Assembly: GCA_003586115.2 (NCBI GenBank)
Contig: QVOM02000001.1
Location: forward strand, 10,435,300 to 10,499,299
Direction: 5' to 3'
Source: Salvator merianae
Lineage: Eukaryota; Chordata; Lepidosauria; Squamata; Teiidae
DNA length: 64,000 nt
Shown: positions 43,251 through 56,342 of the stretch, piece after piece
Position numbering within the stretch: position 1 is the stretch's first letter
How the letters are laid out: every line of letters starts with the position of its first letter
Program-made: the position numbers and the translations under genes
The notes under the pieces: generated by a model
The model's database searches: none
The model's input: only the letters and a program-made list of their open reading frames with translations
What the model was told of the DNA's origin: nothing

Positions 43251-46200
43251 TTGCAAAGGCTAGATTCAGCCCTCAAAGCTGACACTCCAACTTAGAGGGT
43301 GGGAAAGAAAGTTCCCAACCTTCAGAGTTTCCAACTGGCTATGTTGGAGGACTGAACTTGGACATGGAGGTAGATAAGGTGCAGCCACCCACCCTGTGTT
43401 TCCACCCTGTGTCATTTTTCATACCCTGCAGGAAAGGTGACTCCTGGCGTGGTTGGGCCTGGAAAGAGGCTGCTTGTGTGCGGGCCCATATGTTTGTTTG
43501 ACCTTCATTCAGGGCTCCCCAGTAGGCACCTTTGGCACCCACAAGGATGCAGCCCAAGAATGGCCGCCATCTTAATTTATTCATTTACCTTCTCAGCGCT
43601 TATTTTTGTTGAATTAACTTTTGGGGAGCTGACATCCATGTACTACCTGCATGTGTACCTCTGGCATGCCCATGGACAGAGTGTTGGCACTGCTGCCGCC
43701 GCCCATTTATGTTAATTTTCATGCAATTTTTGGTAAACCTTTATGGGCCCTGCCCTCATCACCCATCTCTTACATGCATGTACGTTCACATACTTACTAG
43801 CAAACACATGAAGGGGTTTTGTTGCTGCTGCTGTTTCCAATGTACATGATTATCAATGGTTGAAGTTCTTGGCACCATGACCCTTCTTTTCTACTGATGC
43901 TATGGTTTATTTAGGCATGGGGGAGAAACACACTTGTGGAAACTGGGTATTTTATTTTGCATTTGGATATTTCAATGAAATATGTTTTATTTTTTGTATT
44001 GTTTTATGTTACTGACTGTTTGTCCACTGCCCTGAAACTTCAGTAGTACATTTTTAATAGATCAAACTAAACTCTCTCAGGGGAAAAAAAAATCTGCCTT
44101 TCCTCTGCACCACTGCAGAAGCCTTTGTCTCCATACTTATTTTTATTATTCTTATTTATTAAAAATATTCATATAGTGTTTCCCATTAAACATATATTGT
44201 TATCTTGAAGCAGTTTATAAAATGTTAGGGATGAAAGTGTCATAAAAGCAACTAAAGCCACTGATAATATAAAAAAAATATTAAAAATCAAGACAGAAAA
44301 AAGGAACCAGGGTTTCACTTGGGGGAAAGGATCAGGGTTTTCATATGGGAAAAAGGAACCAGGGTTTGTGTATCATCCTTTTGGGGGAAAGAAGAATGCC
44401 CTGTGAGGAGAATGGAGGCAGGAATTAAGACCATTGATGCTTTGATCTCACCCCTTTCCCGCCATAAACTGTGTTTCACTGCCTTCTGGGAGGAAAAGTA
44501 TGTTTGGGCTGCAAGTTGTAGGTACTTTCATTAGACAACTGGTGAATGTGAGACAACAGTTGGTTTTTTTGGCATGGGATGGATTTTAGTGGCGAGCACA
44601 AAACACCTCTTCCCCTTCCAAAAAACCATCAATCAATTAAAAAAAAGGAGGAAAAGATTTAAAGAAATGATTGGAGCATGCACATTATTTGTGCATTAGT
44701 AATTTTTTTTAAAAAGAAGGAAATGGATAGGCATGCCCATAGCAGGAATCATCTAGCAGTGCTACTCAAATTGATACACAACAACTCAAAACACTCCTTT
44801 TAAGGGAGACATCTGGAGATTGCTGTGCTTTAAATTGTCTTGAGAAAAGATGCCTTGAATAGAAGATTGAATGACTGCGCTCATCATGATGTGCATCTTG
44901 TAGACCACTTCTACTGTGTAAATGGTTCCACTGATCTGTCGACAAGAAGAGGTGTAGAAGGACTAATACTCTTTGTAATCTTCCAACTGAGCTAATACAT
45001 GCCAGGTTTTCTGTTTATCTTTAAAAGGAACGATTCTTTTCTTGAGTTCCTTGGTATGGTGGTTCTCAAAACAAGGGTAGCCATATCATTAATGTTCTGC
45101 CAATATTTTAAAAAATTCAGTGACGGAATAATTGTCAAAACCAGTGCCATGTTATGAAAATATAGGCCAAAGTGCTAACTGGTTAGTTTTTAGGGGGAAA
45201 TTTGTAGATTGCATTATGAAAATTAAATAAGTCAACTTAATAATCCAGTCCTGAACAAAACAGCCTCATGGGATACCATGAAAGAAAATAAATCAAGTAG
45301 ATACACTTTTTAATTATCTGGGAGCTTCTGTATTCTGTCCATTAGCATGGAACACAGAACTTGTTTCCAGTGCACAGAAACAGGCCATTTATTGGCTATT
45401 TCCAAGAGTGTGACAAAATGGCGCAGGCTCTGCATGCCCCTTAGGCTGGTCCAGCCTAAAATGTTTGGGAGACCTTGGAGTGGTCTTCGGCATGATTTTC
45501 GCACCAAGGACCACTTCAACATTAAGGCCCGTGTGACTACAGCATTCCCTGGGAGGCAGGCCTTCTGGGGAATATTCTACTGTGATGTTCCCTGATGGTA
45601 GCTGGCAAGGTCTCTATCGAGAAATTGGTCTCTAATGCAGAAACTGCCTCTGAAACCTTTCTACAGGTCACTGGAATGGGGTCCACACCATGATGCTGGA
45701 ACTAACATAACATGATTCTCATTATTCTTACTACCATATAACCGGCATCTAACCAGCATCTTTCTTGTGTTTGCATTTTAAGTGTAGGTGCTGGTTGCAT
45801 GGTTCACCAAACGTCATAACTAGCATTTTGGCCTATCATTATATTAAATCCTAACCAAGGATTTAGGAATCAACAAGGCATCGTTGAAGATTATCAAGTG
45901 GGTTACTTTTCTGCAATTGTGGAACTGTTATTTTGTTTATTATAATGTCTTCTAAATATTTCTTGAGTTAATTTGCACTTAGTCCACTGCTAACAAATGA
46001 TATGGGGGGGGGGGTTCCCCAGAGGTGTTTGATTTTACTATATAGACCTCAGTATTTAGATGTACTTCTTAAACTTACAAACCTTCTACAAGAAAAAAAA
46101 AAGATCTTATTTCCACACATCCAAATTCAGCACTAACCTTTCTACCTTATTATTTTCAACAAGGGCAAATCTTCATGCTTAGTTAGTATAAACGTTTATT

Positions 46201-46334
46201 AAAATCATAACAGAAAGGAGATTAAAAATCAGAACTTTGAAAAATAAGACAAGTTTAAGCTTGTGGCTTCTTTTTCTCCACAGTCACTGATAGCAGATTC
46301 AAATTTGAAAGAGATAGCCATATTGTTCTCTTGA

Positions 46335-46465
46335 AGCAATGAGAACAAAAGAGTGCAGTGACACCTAAATGACTAACAACTTTATTGTGGTATAAAAGCT
46401 TAATGACTTCCAAGGGACAGATTATTTTGTTAAATTCTTGCAGCTTTACCAACTTTTCTTCTTTA
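46335..46465 (-). mobile_element. Retroposon 3'-end fragment (AAAGCTTATxxxACAATAAA type)
   Basis: The - strand has AAGCTTTTATACCACAATAAA, GTTGTTAGTCATTTAGGTG and CACTGCACTCTTTTGTT. This is the widespread amniote repeat end 'AAAGCTTATGC...AATAAA...GTTAGTCTTTAAGGTGCCAC'. A + strand relative lies at 62955-63065. Confidence 0.5.
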
Positions 46466-46507
46466 AGAATTTCCACATTCAGACTTGGATTTTTAAAAAT
46501 AAAAGTT

Positions 46508-46605
46508 ACAGTAGTGCAATAGTGTTGAACTAGGAGCTAGAAGATGGAAGTTTAAGTCCGCCCTTATTCATGAGGCACAGGGAGAAATGTTGGACAAGAC
46601 ACAGC
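46508..46605 (+). mobile_element. tRNA-derived SINE fragment
   Basis: AGTGCAATAGTGTTGAACTA, GGAGCTAGAAGATGGAAG and TTTAAGTCCGCCC match the head of the squamate SINE also seen at 23098 (-) and 55712 (+). Confidence 0.6.
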
Positions 46606-47107
46606 CACTGCATGACACACCCACTTGTTCAGGATTAGGGCCCCCTGGTAGTCACAATGAATTGCTCCGCAGAATGCAGATGGAGCATTCTTGCGGAAGT
46701 CATGGTCGCATAGATCCATATTAACATACAGACCTACATGCAGCCTAGAACTTTACTGTTTAGGTCCTGAATCTTTACTAAGAGCTCATGTAGAAAAGGC
46801 CCTAGAGTCAGCTTTGAGAAGCAGCTCCTATATGCTGCTCTTCCAAATTGTCCCTGAACTTCTGCTCTGGAGGCAAAAGCTGTCTTAGCTGATGAGCAGA
46901 AGAAAGACCTCTCAATAATCTCCTTGTAGGTAGGTACATTAAAAGCAAATTACATTTTTCTCCTATGCCAGTCCCTGGGCAGGAAGTGTCTCCCCCCCCC
47001 CGAGGATGGGTCAGATCAGGGCAATGTTGCATAATATTTGCGGCATTCTTGCTAGTCTTGGGGGCTCTCCCTCCATCCTTGTCTTATGTGGTGGTGGTGT
47101 GATATTA

Positions 47108-48225
47108 AACATAAGAACATAAGAAGAGCCTTGCTGGATCAGGCCACGGCCCATCTAGTCCAGCATTCCGTTTCACACAGTGGCCCACCGATTGCTTTTG
47201 GGCATTCTCAAGCAGAACATAAAGGCAAAACCTTCACTTGCTCTTGACTCCCTGCAAATGGTTTTACAGACATCCTGCCTGTCTTTCCAACCCGGACGCA
47301 GTACCTAGGCATCCATTCTAGTAGCCATTGATACACCTGACCTCCATGAATCTGTCCAATCCCTTCTTAAAGCTGTCCAGGTTGATGGCTGTCACCACCT
47401 CATCCGGTAATAAATTCCACAGACCGATGACCCTCTGGGTGAAAAAATACTTCCCCTTGTCAGTCCTAACTCTCCTACCCATCAGCTTCAGAGAGTGCCC
47501 CCTGGTCCTAGTGTTGTGTGTGAGAGAGAAAAACTTCTCTTTATCCACCCTGTCCATACCGTGCACAATTTTATATACTTCAATCAGGTCTCCTCTTAAA
47601 CGCCGCTTTTCAAGGCTGAAGAGACCAAGGCGTTGCAGCCTGATTTCGTAAGGAAGGTGTTCCAGCCCCTTGATCATTCTGGTTGCCCTTTTTTGCACCT
47701 TCTCCAGTTCCACAATACCCTTTCTGAGATGAGGTGACCAGAATTGTACACAATATTCCAAGTGTGGCCTCACCATAGATTTGTAAAGAGGCACGATGAC
47801 ACTTGCCGACTTGTTTTCTATTCCCTTCCTTATTACCCCTAGCACTGAATTTGCTTTTTTCAGTGCCGCTGCACACTGAGTTGACGCCTTCATTGAGCTG
47901 TCTACCAGAACCCCAAGATCCTTTTCCTGGTCTGTCACAGAAAGTTTGATCCCCATCAGTTTATAGGTGTAACTGGGGTTCTTCATCCCACTGTGCATCA
48001 CTTTGCACTTGCTAAGATTAAAGTGCATTTGCCACTTCGTTGCCCACTCACCCAATGTCAAGAGATCCCTCTGGAGCTCTTCACAATCACTTTCAGTTTT
48101 TACTACCCTGAACAATTTAGTGTCATCAGCAAACTTTGCTAACTCGCTACTTACCCCTGTGTCGAGATCATTTATGAATAAATTAAAAAGCAGGGGTCCT
48201 AATACTGAAATAATTACTATCACCA
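47108..48225 (-). mobile_element. CR1 LINE, 5'-truncated, largest copy
   Basis: The - strand frame 48247-47318 is open for 309 codons. From about 48220 it encodes the reverse-transcriptase palm, with LFNLFINDL and the catalytic FADDTKLF, then GEWATKWQMHFNLSKCKVMH, the thumb (VPLYKSMVRPHLEYCVQFWS), and the CR1 C-terminus RTDKGKYFFTQRVIGLWN...DRFMEVRCINGY. The 3' UTR runs to 47108 and ends in TTCTTATGTTCTTATGTTT. It lacks the endonuclease and ORF1, so it cannot move alone. The uninterrupted frame suggests it is younger than the other CR1 copies. Its first roughly 10 codons belong to flanking DNA. Confidence 0.93.
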
Positions 48226-48267
48226 CCATAACATGCTGCTGCCCCAATCTTCTCTTTCAAACAATTT

Positions 48268-48289
48268 AACAACAACAACAACAACAACA
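48268..48289. repeat. (CAA)n microsatellite
   Basis: About seven AAC units. Confidence 0.9.
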
Positions 48290-48363
48290 TTTATTTATAA
48301 CACCCCTTTTACCAAAGGGTGGAACAAAAAGAACACATACAATTGAAAGACAAACAAAACAAA

Positions 48364-48364
<1 letters not shown>

Positions 48365-48433
<69 letters not shown>
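48365..48433. repeat. Compound (TA)n(TG)n(TA)n microsatellite
   Basis: Short TA, about twelve TG, then about eighteen TA units. A typical polymorphic dinucleotide tract. Confidence 0.95.
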
Positions 48434-48436
<3 letters not shown>

Positions 48437-48835
48437 AATGCTACATGTAAAATCAACACCCCATTCCTCATTAGATGCTTCACATCTCCACAACTACATA
48501 TCTAAATGATTAGTTCTGGTAAATCAAAAAGGAAAGTCTTCAATCTCTTCCAAAAGCAGAGGAGGTCCTCCTCCAGCTGAAGGTCCACAGAAAGACTGTT
48601 CCACAAATGTGGGGACAGGTCTTGAAAGGCTCACAGCCTTGAAGTGGCTGTATGTATTGGTGGAACAGCAGCAATCCCTTGGCTGTAGAGCATAGGTTCC
48701 TGGACGGTACGTATCATGTCAGCTGAGCTGCCAAATAGCTAGGGAGATTAGAGTGCAGGACTTTAATTTCTTACAGGAATGGCTTGAGGGCTTCTTGCAG
48801 AGAACAGTAGAAGCTGTCTTTGGCCTTCTGGGCAC

Positions 48836-49270
48836 TTACCAGTCCAGCAGTCCAGGAGGGGGTCTAAGGGGCCTGGCTATATACCCTAATGTAGGATAGT
48901 GCAGACTCTGCCTCTCCTGGAACATTCCATCCACATGGGATGGAGCATAGAGCAGGACAGCACACTCAAAATGGCGCCCTACTCCGCTCTGCCACTAGAC
49001 CTCAATATCAAGGTCTTCCAGCATGCTACCTTCTGAGGGCCCATTTCAGCAGCACAACAGGGTGAGCAGCTGAAATGCCTCCCCCTCCACAGAAACTCTG
49101 AAGGCCTTTGGAGTCTCCAGCATCAGTTCTGAAGCTGGTGCAGCCTTCATAGCCAGCTGTGGGGGCTGGTATGGCACAAACCATCCCAACCTGCATGGCC
49201 TTGCCACATGCCAGCAGCAACCCATCCCACCCTGTCCTGGGCTACAAGGAGGAAATGCAGAAATGGGCTT
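48836..49270 (+). repeat. Interspersed repeat with AATATCAAGGTC signature
   Basis: It contains TAGACCTCAATATCAAGGTC (48996-49015) preceded by GGATGGAGCATAGAGCAGGA and CAAAATGGCGCCCTA. The same order occurs at 51400-51925 (+) and 36785-37255 (-). Non-coding; several shadow frames have no conserved residues between copies. Confidence 0.6.
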
Positions 49271-50384
49271 TGTCTGGAAACTCCCATTAGGGGAACTATG
49301 TTCACTGTGTTGAACTGCTTGGAGGTAAGGAGGAATATAAATATAACACATAGATAAATACAGTGCTGGCAGTCATCCTGACCACACTTACATGTTTTTG
49401 CCCACGTCGATATCAACAGATATACATCTTGCTTTGCACATTATATATCCTGATGTATGAACATGAACATGAAGCAGAAATTGAAAAAAAGATATACAAG
49501 TCTGTACAATTCATTTCCATGAGAAGTTTTTCCATCCTGTTACTCACACGAAGGACCTATGACTGTGTGCCTGCCCTCCCTCAGATGTTGTTGCTGGACT
49601 CCAACTATCCTTGACCTCAACTGACATGCTGATGTTCAGAACCATTGGGAGTGCAGTCTGACAAAACCTGAAAGGCCCCAGCATGGGGAAAACTGGCACA
49701 GACGCAAGCTGAACCTTAACGGGCAGAGGGTAAACGTGGGTGGAGGAAAACAGGAGGGTTTCCTATTAATGCTCAGGGATGGATGGGGGGAGAGCAGCAA
49801 CGGTGGAGGTGAAATCACTGAGTATGTCCCACTGGTGCTGATTATAGTGGGGTAGAAACCCAGCCCAGGCACTATAAATGAACCCCAATCCTCACCCAAA
49901 CTAATAGGAAAACCATGGTCACTTCTAAGGTGCCCAGGAAACAGCATGTTGTGGGAATGGGGTTAGAAAGCAACTCCCTGAAAAAAGTTGTGGCAGTTAA
50001 AGGGCAAGAAGGTCAAAAGATACTTTGGTCCTGTATAGAGGTTTGTGCTGGCATGTATCATATGCACCACCAGTGTTCAACATTGACCCACTCTGGGTCA
50101 GACTTACAGTATGGTTTAGACAATCCTATACTCTCACTTAACATTGTGCCTGTTCACACTGGCCTGCCAGTGAGCTTCAGGACACTTCCTGGACAGGCCT
50201 GTCCACACAGTCACACCACCACAGCATCCAAAAGCATCTACAGCTGCTCCCAGAGACTACTACTTGTGGACAACAAAATTGCTGTCCACAGCTTGACCGG
50301 GATGGCTCCTGGTCAGCAGCGTTTGTACCCTCTCCTGGGTGTGAATGCTGCAAGTGGGCGGTGTGGCTGAAGCTGTGTCTGTGG

Positions 50385-50578
50385 CTGCACAGTCATGTGC
50401 CACATCCCTGATCACCATGGCAATGGCTGGACATTGCTGTGGCTGCTGTCATGGTGGTCAGGCTATGACACTTCAAGTGCTAGAGGCCTGCTATGGGGTT
50501 GTTCCAACCCTCGCAGTGTGGTTGGCTGCCATGCTGTGGGGTCTTGCAGAGCTTAGAATGATATTGTTATACCCAGCT
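50385..50578 (+). repeat. Interspersed repeat (inverted relative of 3283-3486)
   Basis: See 3283-3486 for shared landmarks. It is immediately followed at 50577-50609 by TGTGGCCCGTGGCTTTAAGG and GCAAACGTTCG, which resembles the left arm of the palindrome at 4532. Segments related to two separate intron 'repeats' are therefore adjacent here. Confidence 0.55.
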
Positions 50579-51399
50579 GTGGCCCGTGGCTTTAAGGGCA
50601 AACGTTCGTAATCCGTGAGAAGCGCATGATCACTGTTTGCAGGTCCTCAGGCCTCCGTACTGCCCCAAGAGCTGCTAAAGGCATTCTGAAGTTATGTCTA
50701 CCCAGGGATCAGTTGGGGATGAGCTCATGCAAACACACCAGGCTGTCCAGATATTTGGATGCCGCTGCTCATGGGTTGCTGGGGCCATCCTTGGGCGGCC
50801 ATGTAGATAATGCCATCAGGGCTCTGGTCCAATCCAGCAGTCCTGTAGCTGCTTCTAAAGGAAGAAGAAGGAAATGTTGAATAATCTGACTCAAGGAGGC
50901 CTCATCTAATTTGGTCCTATGCTCAGTAGCAGTGAGAGAAACAGAAGGACATATAAAACTAGGGAGCAGGATGTGTACCTAGTCAAGGATTAAAGGCAAA
51001 GTGTTATTGACGAGAAGAGATTACATGAGTCAAATTATGGGAACTGGTTTGTTAAGATTTCACATACTGATTCACAATAAACAGGGCACATTCGGCCTGT
51101 AGGGTCTTAATTTATATTTATCCAAATCCAAACTCTTCTGGAGCGTAATGTATCGGTATTGGTATCGGTATCTGCATCTATCTTTCCATCCATGGTGTTA
51201 TCTGCTTGCTTAAACATGCATGCACACTCATTACAGCATAGTTCCAAACTATATAGAATCTGACCCCTATTTACCCATCCCCATACTGCTCATAAACAAA
51301 CAGAATGCCAGTGCTTCTGAGATAGAGAGAGAATCTGTATCATAGTGTTTATTAATAATTAGAATCTGAATACTTCCAAAGTGGTGCTGAACTAGAAGT

Positions 51400-51925
51400 C
51401 CAGGCCCTTTCCATACTCATCCCTACTCTGCTCCAGGAAGGGGTGTAAGGACCCTAGCTTCTGCATGTTAGTGTGGGACAGCACAGTCCCTGCCTTCTTG
51501 GAATCCTCTGTCTGGACAGGACAGAGCATAGAGTGGGATAGAACTTCCAAAATGGTCTCCTATCCTGCTCTACCAGTAGACTTCAACATGAAAATCTACC
51601 AGTGGACTAGTGGACCCATGGGATATCGTTTTTGGTGGCACTCCAGGAAACTCCGCCAGAAGTGGCATGCCACCGGAAAGGGCCCTCCTGGAAACTTCCA
51701 AGGCTGGGAACAAACATTCTCAGCCTTGGAAGGCTCCACCACCAGCACCAGCTCCAGCTCCAAGGACTGGCCCAACCTTCAGAGCTGGCAGCTGGGGTGG
51801 GGGTCCCAATGCTAATGGCCCTGTCCCACTCCAGCAGCAACCTGTCCCAGCACGGGATGGGTGGTGTATCTCAAGCCAGGGTGCCCTGCCCCATCCCAGG
51901 ATAGTGCAGATAAGTGCAAAAATGG
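51400..51925 (+). repeat. Interspersed repeat (48836-49270 family)
   Basis: GAGCATAGAGTGGGATAG, CCAAAATGGTCTCC, TAGACTTCAACATGAAAATC and TCTACCAG parallel 48940-49022. CTGTCCCACTCCAGCAGCAA near 51823 parallels GCCAGCAGCAACCCATCCCA. The ends AGGCCCTTTCCATACTC and GATAGTGCAGATAAGTGCAAA may be termini. Confidence 0.6.
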
Positions 51926-53689
51926 GGAAAGTGAGCAGATAGTATAGTCAGCTACTAAGCACTGCAGTAAGCTTAGGAAATATATATATTGTGTTTGTGT
52001 GTTTCACTGCCTTTGTGTGGACAGCCTGGTGTTAGAATTGTCAATATATTATAACAGAGGAAAATAACATGAATGTAACAGTGTTCATTTGGGAGAAGGG
52101 ATTCAGAAAAAAAATATCTTTAATGTATGCTATTGATTTGGTTCCTCTAACACATTAACACACAGCAGAGCAAATGCTTAGGTATACCTGTGCATGTGTG
52201 TTCTGGTTCATCCTGGATAAAGATGTATAGAAATGAACAGTGGAAGACTTTGCATATTAATTGACATGATATTCTGAAAAATACAGAGAAACATGCAAAG
52301 CACTGAACCATTAGCTCCCTCTCCTCCAGCTTAGAAATTTTGCATGTATTGGCCAGCATATTTAACCATTCATGCACTTAGCTCTGCATTAAAAAAATGA
52401 GACAATAGATCTTTGTTCCAACAACAGATACATAAAATGAAGCAGGACAACCAAGGGAAGAACGCGTATTATTCAGGCTTCAAGAATTCTTTATCATAAA
52501 TTCTAGGGCCTATTTTCATTACCTTTTGGAATATATATCAGAAATGTTGGCCCATTCCAGGATGCTCTGGAGAGGTTTAGATGGCTCTTGTGAGTAAATC
52601 AGTGCCAGGTGAGGTGAGATGAGACTTCACCAGAGCTGCTGGGCTGGGGAAAGGCACACACAGGAGGCCTTCAGAAGCTACTACAGTCCAGAGACCACCA
52701 CCCTAGTCAGAAGATGGGTTGAGGCCAACAGGTAAGGAAAGGTAAAGGCAGAACCACACATTACCTGGTTGACTTGTAGTAGGAAGGACTGCAATAGCCA
52801 CCAGTGTGGGGGGAGATGGATTGTCCTGTCTGCCCCGTGGATGGTCCTGGCTGGTGTGGTCAGGGCCACAGGGCTATCAGGAGCACCAAGAGGTCTTTGA
52901 TCTCTCCCTCCTATGGGGCTGAGTTAGCTCCAAACTCTGGGAAGGCTGTTTTGGCCTCCTTTTCCCTAGTCAAGACCATTCCCAGTAGAGAGGTCATGGA
53001 CAGGCATCAGCTACCCCCCTTGCTTTTCCTTGAGCATGGAACCCCCACTGGGAGGCAGCAGCATATAGTATGACCTGGCAGTGTGGGGCGGTTGCTGTGG
53101 CTGTACAGCAGATCTGATCCCCCACCCTAGTCTGGCCTGTCCCATCACAGCCAGCAGGATGGAGGGCCATGTGGTTCTTCTTTGGACTGCCAATGGAGTG
53201 CTGTCTCCCTGTCCTGGCCCCTGCACAGGTGGTCACATGGAAGATATATATCTACATGGCATGGATTCATGGACTTGCTCTCTGATGCTCCCATTAGAGG
53301 GAGAGAGTCCAAATTGTGTCAGAGTATGCTTAAGCATGAACTGCTTTAAGGCAATAGGAGGGATAAGCCTTTTCTAAGACGGAGAAAATACGTAGGCGGT
53401 TTTTTAATTGCATGTTTTAGTGCTTTACACAGTTTAATTTTCTTTTATATAAACCACCTTAGAGATCTTTATCTAAGGATCATAAGGTGGAGTAGAAATT
53501 ACACAATCAATTATATTATATTGGAGTTAAATTGCCTCTTTCATTGAAGCAGGAGAGATATTTGAAAGGTACAGTTACAGCAGCCACAAGACCAGCCTCT
53601 AGCCATTTTCATTGTGAAGTGGAGCCTCATCTGTAGTTGCAATGTCACCAAAGTAAACGTCACCTTATCAGCTGGTCTAATCTTTTGAA

Positions 53690-54420
53690 ACCATCTGAGC
53701 TAGTGGCCAACACCACGTTCTGCAGTAGCAAATCCCACTGTTTAATTATGTCCTATGTGAAAAAATTCAGCTTCACTGGGAGATTCCCGGTTCTAGTATT
53801 TTCAGAAAGTTGAGGGAAGTCCTTATCCACAGCATCCGCACCATACATAAGTTTATACACCTCTTACCATGACCCTCCCTTTAACTTTTGAACTAAAGAA
53901 TGTCAAGCACCGCAAAGTCCTCTCGCCCCTTGACCATTTTAATTGCTGTCTTCTGAACCTTTTCTGACTCTGCTATATAATTCAACAGGTTTGGCAACCG
54001 AAAGTGTATGCAGAATTCTATGCACAGAGGCACTGTTGATTAGTATAAGGGTATCACAAAATTAGTTGTTTCATTTTCACTACTGCGTGCTCTTGGCCTT
54101 TTTTTTTTTTTTTTTGTAGCTGATGCACAATGTATAAACACTTTTACTGAGCTGTCTTTCCTGGTCAGTCATGGCCATCTCTGATCCTATTAGCCTGTGT
54201 ATGGAGTTAGAACATTTGCTCCAATGTGCTTCACTTTACACTTGTTCTTGTGCGCCACCTGCCAACCGATGCACACTCTCCCAGTGCACAGAGATCCTTT
54301 TGGAACTCTTCATAGTCCCTCTTCTTTTTACTACTCCGAACATCCAAACTGTTGTAAGAAATGTCCATTTGCTCTTATCTCCATTATATACCACTCACCT
54401 ATTCAGCAAGGTTGATTCTT
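53690..54420 (-). mobile_element. Old CR1-type LINE fragment
   Basis: Antisense landmarks of an old CR1 lie in order: GAAAAAATTCAGCTTCACTG (3' coding), CCTTGACCATTTTAATTGCTG, TCTTCTGAACCTTTTCTGA, CACTTTTACTGAGCTGTCTT and TTTTGGAACTCTTCATAGTC. They parallel, at lower identity, the same positions in 47640-48110. Many indels. A T17 tract interrupts it near 54100. Confidence 0.65.
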
Positions 54421-55711
54421 TTCATATGCTTTTATTAGTTGCTAAGGTTCTATTGAGACAGTTTAAATTCCTGGTGAGTGTTTGGATTAATACTTGCCTA
54501 CCTGTCCTGTAGTTCTTTCAAGAATTTTCTGAAGTAATCTCATTTACTCAATTGTCTTCTCCTTCTTATGTTTCCATCAAACTTGCTGCTTATAATCCTT
54601 CCCCACCGCCCCCATATCCTTTGTTTGCTTACATGACTTGCCCAAAATATGTGAATGTTTGATTGATGGCCATTGCCTTAAGGGAGGACTGGGGTTTTAT
54701 TTGATCCAAGGCTTGTTCTTCCCACACACTCTGGCAATCTCACTAATAATCGTCACATCTGTCATTTAAAGCCGTACAGTATGGTGCAGGTAGGCACCAT
54801 CTTTGGCAAGTAAGCACTGAAATGATTCTATCTGTTTGCACAAATAAGTAGAAAGAAACACAACACTTAGACATGGATACTTCCACATGTGAACCCGTAA
54901 GATATGTTATAAGTCACAGCACAGATATACAAATGCAGACGCTAGAATAAGAGAAGTCTTCTCCGGGAATTGCCAAACTATGTCGCTGAAGTTGCTGAAC
55001 TACAATTTGCATGAGCTCCAGCCAGTCTGGCTAATGGTAAGGCATAATGGGAGCTGTAGCTCAGCAACACTTAATCATTTATTTATTTATTTGTATGCTT
55101 GTTGATGAAGCTAACAGGAGACAGGAAACAGCATCAAAAGAAGAAGGAGGAACTACAGATATAACTTAAAAGCAAAGCAATAAAGCAACAATATACAGGT
55201 GGTAACATTGAAATTAAGGGTAGGCTAGATGGAAGAACATTTGTTAAGAACATAAGATGGCCAGGCCTGTGCTAGAGGTAAAAATGACTGTAACCTGTTT
55301 CCTGCTCTTTCTTCTCCCTGTGCACTGGGACAGACACAACCTTTTCCCATTCTCCCAGCTCCAGGAGTGAATCAATTAATGCATTAAGAAAGGATCTCCC
55401 TTAGTGCAGTTTTCTGCTCATCCAATTTCTCTGGAAAATTTTTCTTCTTTTTTTTTTAGAGGAAATTCTTCCATGATGAATCATTATAGACATTCTCATA
55501 CAGATACCAGTGTTGTTTCAGACAAAACTCTTCAGGAACAACTTTCCCTAGTTTTGGGGGTGGTGGTGTTGCTGAGTGTTTTTAAAATTATTATTAATTC
55601 AGTCAACTATTTGATACTCTGACAAGTGTTCTAAAATAAGAAATGTTGTGGTCCAAGCCTGGATAGAAGATGCCTTAGGCAGTGAAGCGTCACCAGCTGT
55701 AGCCACTGCAG

Positions 55712-55932
55712 TTGGATGGCATCGTGGCTACAATGCTGGACTGTGACTTGGGAGTTCTGAATTCAAATCCTCACTTTGCTATGAAACTTCACTAGGTAAA
55801 GTTTCTTCTTCGGCTGCTTGCCACCTCTCAGCCTAACCTATCTTGTTGTGATGAAAAAAAAGGGAAGGGAGAAGTATAATGTGCATTGCTTGGGGTTCTT
55901 TGGGGAAATGTTGGGGTATAAATGTGATAAAT
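55712..55932 (+). mobile_element. tRNA-derived SINE, near full length
   Basis: GGATGGCATCGTGGCTACAA, TGCTGGACTGTGACTTGGGA and GAATTCAAATCCTCACTTTG (B-box), then CACTAGG, CAGCCTAACCTATCTTGTTG and the 3' part GTTGGGGTATAAATGTGATA. Head, body and the 'GG-ATATAAAT' end are all present in order, flanked by an ATAAATCAACAA tail. Confidence 0.75.
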
Positions 55933-56028
55933 CAACAACACTTAAACATCATTTTTTATTGTTGTTGCTGTTTAAGTGGTATCTTCACAGTTCATAAATA
56001 AATAGGTTTGAAGTCAAACTATCTCTGG

Positions 56029-56342
56029 CTGCCTCCAGATGGAGAGATGAAAATGTGGGGTTTTGTTTGGATCCCTCAGTAGCCTCTTTCTGTTCCTAAC
56101 ATTGCGGGGCAATGGCACTTACCCACCTGGGTGCTTGCTCCCACAATGGTGCAGTGGCTACTTCTGGGTATTTTGCCAGGCCCCACCCATGCGCATAGGG
56201 CATTTTCTTCAAGGTAAAATAAATCCGCTATTGCAGGAAAATCTGAGTGGAGGGTTGATTTTCCTGGAATAGTGATATTGCATGATTTCACCCCATATCC
56301 CGGGGATAATCTCACATTTTAAGCCCTGTCTGGATGCTGCCT
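56029..56342. mobile_element. DNA element with GGC[TA]GC-type inverted ends (probable)
   Basis: The left end GGCTGCCTCCAGATGGAGAG...AAAATGTG mirrors the right end, whose inverse reads GGCAGCATCCAGACAGGGCT...AAAATGTGAG. Inside is a further inverted pair around 56230-56268 (CAGGAAAATC / GATTTTCCTGG). The termini resemble those of the 8265/11765 MITEs. Confidence 0.55.

Noticed and set aside
50345..50611. 88-codon and overlapping frames near 50.4 kb
   Set aside because: Interspersed repeat sequence; the related copy at 3283-3486 does not conserve the reading frame.
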